In this document: positions 57,976-64,000 of the stretch, piece by piece | How positions within the stretch are numbered: position 1 is the first letter of the stretch | How the letters are laid out: every line of letters begins with the position of its first letter | Origin: Aquilaria yunnanensis | Lineage: Eukaryota; Streptophyta; Magnoliopsida; Malvales; Thymelaeaceae | Direction of reading: 5' to 3' | DNA: 64,000 nt | NCBI GenBank assembly: GCA_039654915.1 | Contig: CM077599.1 | Location: 3,660,501-3,724,500, forward strand | Program-made: the position numbers and the translations under genes | The notes under the pieces: generated by a model | Told to the model about the DNA's origin: nothing | Seen by the model: the letters and a program-made list of their open reading frames with translations, nothing else | The model's database searches: none

Positions 57976-60396
57976 TTAATTCCGATCTTTAGCCACAAGC
58001 CGAACGTACTTGTTCTCGACCATGAATCTAGAGCTAGATGCAATCTGCACCAGGGAAAAAAAAAAAAAGAGTTCAGAGTTAAAAGGGTTTAGTTAATAGG
58101 GGCCAAAATTGACCTTCAATATCGAACAAAGAATTCAAAAAAATTGATCCCCTTGAAAGGAATGACATAGTCATATCACAATATGAATTCATGCTTCATA
58201 CCTTGCGCTCAAGCTCACAACTGAGTTCATCCTCATCGACATTCACACCTGATTCCTTCAGGGCTTGGAGAACATGTTTTTTGAGTTTACGCATCTTCAG
58301 GGCGCCATCAGCATTCTGCCCATGGATACTTGAATGATTAGAAAGAAGCAAGGGGGAGGAGAGGAAATACAACAACTAATTTTTTTAGCCCATCTGCTCA
58401 GATCACAACCACAATATCCTTCTTTCAGGTCAAGTTGAACCAGAAATGGTTTTCCAATTGCATGCATCAGAAAACCAAAACCAAGTTTCTCCATTTATGT
58501 TTAAATCCATGCAAAAGAACAGGCTTAAATTTATGAAGGAACAGGAAGGTACATACAGATTTTAAGGCAGATGTCAACAACTTCTTCCACTTTATATTCT
58601 TTTTGGCATCCTCTTTGGTTGAAGCATTCAGATCTTCCCTTACCGCATCAGATTTGGCTTTCTTCAATCTCTTCTGGCTCTCATAAGCCTTTTCATTTTT
58701 TGCCTGTATTACTTCCCCATTTCCTGCTCCTGCTGAGATATCATCACCAGCAGTACTATTGTCCACAGGTATATCACGTTTCCTCTTTTTATCTGGAGCT
58801 ATGTTTCCATTTTTCGCCTCAGATTTGCCAACTTTCTTCCCAACCTCAGAGGAGTCTGACACTCTTGGTTGTTCTGCACTTGCATGTTTTATCATTTCAC
58901 CTTTTAGGTCATCTTTGGCAATAGCTTTAGACTCTGGATCACCCTCTTCCATCTGTTGAGGTTCTTGCTTAGCATGGAATGCCCTAGCCTTTGCCCTGTG
59001 CTTTTTCCCTTCAGCATGAAGAAGTAGTGTCTGCTTACTTGTGGCCTTTGTATTGCACAGACTGCATAAGGAAGGTTCCATCAGAATTGTAATCAGGAAC
59101 CGGCCTAAAATAAATAAACCTAACAATGTAGGCTATAATGCAAAGCCAATGGCTATGTCAAGAGCCCAACTGAACCTGAATGCTGGGATATTCACAGAAC
59201 CGAATTTTTGCTAGCCCTACCATTGCTCTATCTCATAGAGATACGAAGGGGTAAAATCCCCAAAGCTCACTAATAACTTTTTATCCCATTGAGGACTTGG
59301 ATGGTATACTTAGGCACATAAATGTTGCAAGGATTAAGAAACGTGAGCCAGTTGCTTCTGCAGAAGTGGCAGATTAATGTATGGCTTGCACATATCCACC
59401 ATATATCGTGATACGAACTAATCATTCAATATAATTTTTACCTGTGGAGTTGGATCCCGGTGACAGGAGAGATAGGAGTAAAAACATATGATCACTTGAA
59501 ATGAGCAGGAGAACATGGATTGAAACGTGCAGGAGAACAGGGACTCAGAGAACTAGAAATTGCACAAACCAAAAATAAGAAACAGTATGCAGTGAACCCC
59601 AAATAATTTGAGATTACATCATAGCTGATTGGGGAAAGTGAACTGTGCAGAATTAAGACTTGATTCATACAATGGAAGTATTCTAACAAGCATGAAGGGC
59701 ATGTCTGCAATTTGCACAAAATCAGCTGGCAGAGTAGTGCACAGAAAATAAACACCTAGACCTACCTGCAAAACCAAGGAGGACGTTCAGACAACCCAAC
59801 ATTTATATCAACATCAGGTTGTTGCTTGGCATCCTTGTTCGGTTTGGCGTTTGAAGAACTCTGGACTTTGCCTGGTCCCTTAGGACCATATTTTTCCTAA
59901 AAACGCAGAAGAAAACATGAAGAGAATACATTACAATAAAAATGAACAAATAATGCATAATTCCCACTTCCCAGTCGAATGAACATCAAAACCAAAATGA
60001 TAAAATTTCCCTACGTATTATAGAGCGAGAGAGAATGAGAGGCACCTCACCGTCTCTGTGATGCACTGTGTATGGCTTTGAACACTTTCTTGCCCAAAAA
60101 TAACTCCGCAATCAATGCATGATAGCTGCCATACAATAAGAAAAATAACCAAATCAATTTGAATATTTCACAACAAAGAGCACAATCCACAAAAATGAAT
60201 CGGCGTCCAAACTTTCGACAAGAAAAAGGTTTAATCCATTCCATTTTTCAGTCACAGACAACTTTGTTGATAAAATGGTGCAAATTCGAGCTCTAGATGG
60301 AGGTGAGACCTTGGAAGCAGAGCAAATCCGAAAATGATTAGGCAATTTGGGCTTCTTAAGGTTCTCGCCACAATCTTCGCACTGAAACCACACCAT
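57976..60396 (-). CDS. LYAR-type nucleolar zinc-finger protein
   Basis: Six exons on the - strand: 60310-60396, 60051-60125, 59766-59896, 58557-59061, 58202-58315, 57976-58044; 326 residues. Homologue of the cell growth-regulating nucleolar protein LYAR, which in animals acts in ribosomal RNA processing and gene regulation; the plant role is inferred. Two C2HC fingers start the protein (C6, C9, H21, C25 and C32, C35, H47, C50), exactly as in LYAR. A third, U1-like C2H2 finger spans the exon 3/4 junction (C97, C100, H113, H119), a feature of the plant members. The middle (about 130-265) is a Lys/Glu-rich, disordered stretch with basic clusters such as KKRKRD suited to nuclear import. The C-terminal [12 protein letters not shown]...[12 protein letters not shown] resembles the LYAR winged-helix end. 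Confidence 0.9.
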
Positions 60397-61920
60397 CTTC
60401 TTCGATTAACCGCAAAGATGGAGGCAAGAGCGGCTCTCCTTCTGAAGAAGATGGAAGAGGGTTTAAGAGTTGGGAAGGGACAGAGCTCTAGGGTTTAGTC
60501 GTCCGACTCGGCCACTCGATGGTCGAGTGAGACGACGTCTAGTCTGGGTGACCAGAACTTTCGGTTCCGATAAATGGGCTGCAGAAACTCCCTCGTCCAA
60601 TTTCAGTATCGGACATCGGTCTTAAAAGGGCAATTCCCACCCACGTTCAGTGACCTGTGACCGATCGAGGCGGTTCAGTTGAAGTGGGCTCATGAGACCC
60701 ATCTCATTTGGATGGCCTCCGACGATTCCCAAAGAGTCCAATTCTTCTGTCCCAAATTTCTCTATCCCCTTCTTGTCTACTTTTTTATTTTTATGGCACG
60801 TGTACATACTTAACTTAAGTTTAATATTGGAATTAATAAGGTAACGGTGGAAACGGGAAAAACACCCCCTAAAGAGTTTTCCTACACATTATGTATTTTA
60901 AAATGGTAGATAGAAATGAGACCAATGAGGTATTATAGTTATCCTATCATAATATCATCACTTCATCAATTATAAATTTATTATATAGTCTCTATTTAGG
61001 AAAAATAGTTATTTTTCATTAGTAGATATTGGTTCTTTTGGATTTGTTTATTAATTTTTTTTATAAGTTCTTACCTGTTTAATTAGATAAACTATTTTTT
61101 ATTGTTTGTTATTATTTATTTGTTTTTGTATGAGTAGTTATTAGTTTTTTTGGATAATTACTTATTCCTTTATCATTATATATTTATTTTTTCAGAAAAT
61201 AATTATTTTTTACATGTAATTATTTGTTCTTTTGGCTCAACTAGCCGTTTGTCATTTTATTATGTGTGCCAAACTTTAAAAATTTTAAAAAATAAGATAA
61301 TTTTTATTTAAAAAATAATAAAATAAAATGAAACTAAGAAAAAATATATATAATTAAAAATGAAAAATAATAAAACTGGAAACAAAGCAAAAAAACAAGT
61401 TAATTACAAGGGGAGATATAGAAGCTACAAACAAATTTATTATTTTCATGTTGCAAATTTGTTATTTTTGTAGTGTCAATTTATTCTTATTTACATTGTT
61501 TTATTTAAATTTTAATTTAAAAGTGTGTTTATTAATTTATGTCACGAATTTGTTCCTTTAAAAATTCCAAAAAAAAATAAAAGTAATAGCTAAAATTAGA
61601 TGAGCCAAAATGGGAAAAAAAATAAATATTTTTTAAAAGAAAATGAGAATAAAACAAAAAATGAAAAATAAGGAATAAAACTGGGGAAAAGCTAGACAAT
61701 GAAAAAAGAAATAATACAAACCAAGGAGAGAAAAACTAGAGAAAGGACGTAAAAATGAACATAGATAAATAAAACAAGGTGCAGAGGAGATGACAAGAAC
61801 CAAACCAATCTCCTCACCAGTTTTACCTAAAGCCTTTAGCCAGTCCTCCAATTGCGGATTAATGTTTGAAAAGCGCTTAAACAAATATAAGTACCTATCC
61901 TTGTCCCAATGCATATATAC
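60397..61920. other. LYAR promoter side and AT-rich spacer
   Basis: 60397-60830 is less AT-rich and holds the LYAR promoter and leader. The remainder is very AT-rich with no gene recognised. Confidence 0.4.
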
Positions 61921-62876
61921 TAGGGTGAATATAGTTATATAGGTTGGGTAAGCCTGAAATTCAACCTGAACCACACTCATTGGGTCAGGTAAAAGTGCTT
62001 CGGGTAAAAATATATCATAATTCACGGGTTTGTTCCACATATAAGAAAACTGATATTTTTTTGTTAGTTTCTAATTCCATATGGAACCAACCCAAAATAG
62101 AACCGAACCTGAGGTATATATATAATTATATAATAAAAATTATAATATTTCTAATATATCCATATATATGTGTATGTATGTATGTAATTCTTTGAAAAAT
62201 TATGATAGTCATCTTGTGTTTTTATATTAAATCTTTAAATCAATATCTTAAATTAAAACAACATGGAAGTTGAGGGATTATTCACAAAAATTTTTCACAT
62301 TTACTTAAATTACTTCACTTCCTAAACCGATTAATCTTATGTCATTTTGCTTTCGATCTTTTTATGCCAGACTACTCTTTACAGCACAATTCTTATGTTT
62401 TTGCATTTATAAGCCATATAAAATTGAAAATTCATGATATCAACATATTTTAGATTTTAATATTGAAGAATGTGCTCTTAAAGACTCAGCTTTCCATGTT
62501 AAATGTCATGTCAATGTTAGAATTACTGAAGGAAAATAAACTGGTTGAGATAGAAGATACTTCACAAGCAACTCTTTTGAACCATTTTAGTAATAGCATG
62601 TTAAACTATTTTGAATGTGTCTAAATATATATATTTAAATGCTAATTTAATTATATATTATATTGAATGTTTCATAAACTTGTTATAGATGCAATTTTAT
62701 TGAATTTTAGTGTTGTTATAGGTAAATGATATAAATAAAAAATCCCGAGAACCAATAATTGAACAGTTGGATTTTCAATTCTTAAGTTAGGTAGAAAAAT
62801 TTTAGAACCGATGTCATTTTCGAGTTGATTCTGTTCCACCATAAAACTGAACTAACATGAACCATACTCACCCCTA
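61921..62876. mobile_element. hAT-like non-autonomous element
   Basis: About 956 bases. Left end TAGGGTGAATATAGTTATAT, right end reversed TAGGGGTGAGTATGGTTCAT. The flanking 8-mers ATATATAC (61913-61920) and ATATATAA (62877-62884) match at seven of eight bases. The ends resemble those of the 584 bp MITE at 29420. No transposase visible. Confidence 0.5.
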
Positions 62877-64000
62877 ATATATAAATCGAACGCATAAAAG
62901 TCTAGTTATATTTTTAATTTTATTAATTATTTATTTGAAATCAATTTTTTTTTTAACTAACGTTTGTCTATATAATAATCACTTGAATAAAAATTTTTTA
63001 GCAAGTAATTATTTTTATGAAATTTTTCCTTCTCTAACTTAAGAAGGAAAATTGAATAAAAGATAATTAATTTTTTAAAAATATTTTGAAAATACTTTTT
63101 TAAAATTTTAAATTATAAGATTTCAATTGTTATATAAGATAATTAAAACATTACAAAACTTAAAAAATAACGTATTAAATAATTCATTGTTTAATACATG
63201 CAAAGAAACTCCTTTGAATCTTCACAAAAACGATTTGTCTGACAAAAAATTGTCAGATGTGGCTCGATAGCCTACAGGCTTCAAAAAACGTGTAAAGTTA
63301 CTATTCAACATTTACAAACTGTCACATATACCATGGATACTATTACAAAAAGCTTTTGATTACCAAAACAAACAACAAAAACTCAGTAAAGTTGTTTAAC
63401 GGATGTGTGGTCTCTTTCCTTATTTTTCCAAATGCATAATCTTTTTCATCTTTTGCATTATGGTCCCAAGACTCCCAACTTCAAGTTTGGCGGACTAATG
63501 GCTTGAGTTCTTATCATCAAATGCTTATTATCACGTGGTTCATCCTCCAAGGTGGATGAAGCTGAACTTACATGTTATGAAGATTAATATATATAGATAT
63601 AACGTTGTTTAGTAATCCTTTGGCTGCCGACGTTGGGATTTTGACATGTGATAGATATGGGGAAGTTGTTCTGTGGCTTATAATAGATTTCACTTTGTTG
63701 AATTAGTGCTACGTAATGAAGCATTGGCATTGGCAAGCTTTGAGGGATGCAGTAGCTCGTTACTCGTAGATGGTAGGATATTATTATTAAATTTGATTTT
63801 TGGCGTTTCATCAACCTGCATCATTTTTCAGAATCAGAGAGTTTTATTCATTTGTTGCTATTTTAGATGATACTCACCATTTACCTTTTTTTTTTTTAAA
63901 AATTTGTTAAATTCTTGTTTTTCATCATCTTCCTCGTATGTATGTGTAATCATGTAGGTATTTGTTTTTATTCATTTGATGTTCTTTTAGGGGATATTCA
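62877..64000. other. AT-rich right edge of window
   Basis: No gene recognised. The stretch 63380-63830 is slightly less AT-rich, but its ORFs show no family match. Confidence 0.4.

Noticed and set aside
61633..62040. 135-codon - strand ORF
   Set aside because: Low-complexity, partly inside the hAT-like element; no family match.

Overview
The window is nuclear DNA of a flowering plant, most likely a eudicot. Five host genes have GT-AG introns and match plant families. Between them lie AT-rich intergenic DNA, two kinds of Ty3/gypsy retrotransposon, a large LTR of a Tat/Ogre-like retroelement, a long minisatellite and many short inverted-repeat elements. The species cannot be named from the sequence alone. 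Layout, left part. 1-4011: four tandem copies of a small-protein gene (two open at 182 codons, one with a nonsense codon, one cut by the window edge and also carrying a nonsense codon). The protein resembles the cysteine-rich nucleic-acid-binding protein of carlaviruses and related Betaflexiviridae. They are followed by an intronless LOG-type cytokinin-activating enzyme gene that carries the same promoter module. 4515-7376: a short array of about 50 bp units, then about 31 copies of an 86 bp minisatellite. 7469-11264: a polypurine tract and a 3.8 kb LTR starting TGTTGACACC, read as the 3' end of a Tat/Ogre-type element whose left part lies outside the window. The viral-like genes, LOG gene and satellite may therefore sit inside that element. 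Layout, middle. 13154-15254: clade A protein phosphatase 2C (HAB type, + strand). 16441-16860: purine-permease relic. 17500-20502: MAP kinase kinase of the MKK1/MKK2 group (- strand). 20503-27499: AT-rich, gene-poor. 27500-33450: decayed chromovirus with both LTRs and a nested hAT-type MITE. 34897-36695: CFIm25 homologue CFIS1 (- strand, seven exons). 36696-40671: gene-poor, ending in a LINE-type RNase H relic. Layout, right part. 40672-50509: a young, almost intact Tekay/Del-type chromovirus on the - strand, with 2508 bp LTRs that differ at only a few transitions, a GCAAC target duplication, PBS and PPT; one TGA interrupts the polyprotein. 50515-56600: gene-poor, with a Stowaway-like MITE, a SINE-like copy and a 1.08 kb element with long inverted repeats. 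56618-57505: ribosomal L18a-like membrane protein (+). 57976-60396: LYAR-type nucleolar zinc-finger protein (-), tail-to-tail with the previous gene. 60397-64000: gene-poor, with one hAT-like element. How the genes relate: the five conventional genes are unrelated housekeeping or signalling genes. The PP2C (abscisic acid signalling) and the MKK2-type kinase (stress MAPK cascades) are convergent neighbours. The unusual unit is 1-11264, where virus-like DNA-binding proteins and a cytokinin-activating enzyme share a repeated promoter block beside a retroelement LTR. Exon borders were placed by hand from GT-AG sites, reading frame and family conservation, and all close in frame.
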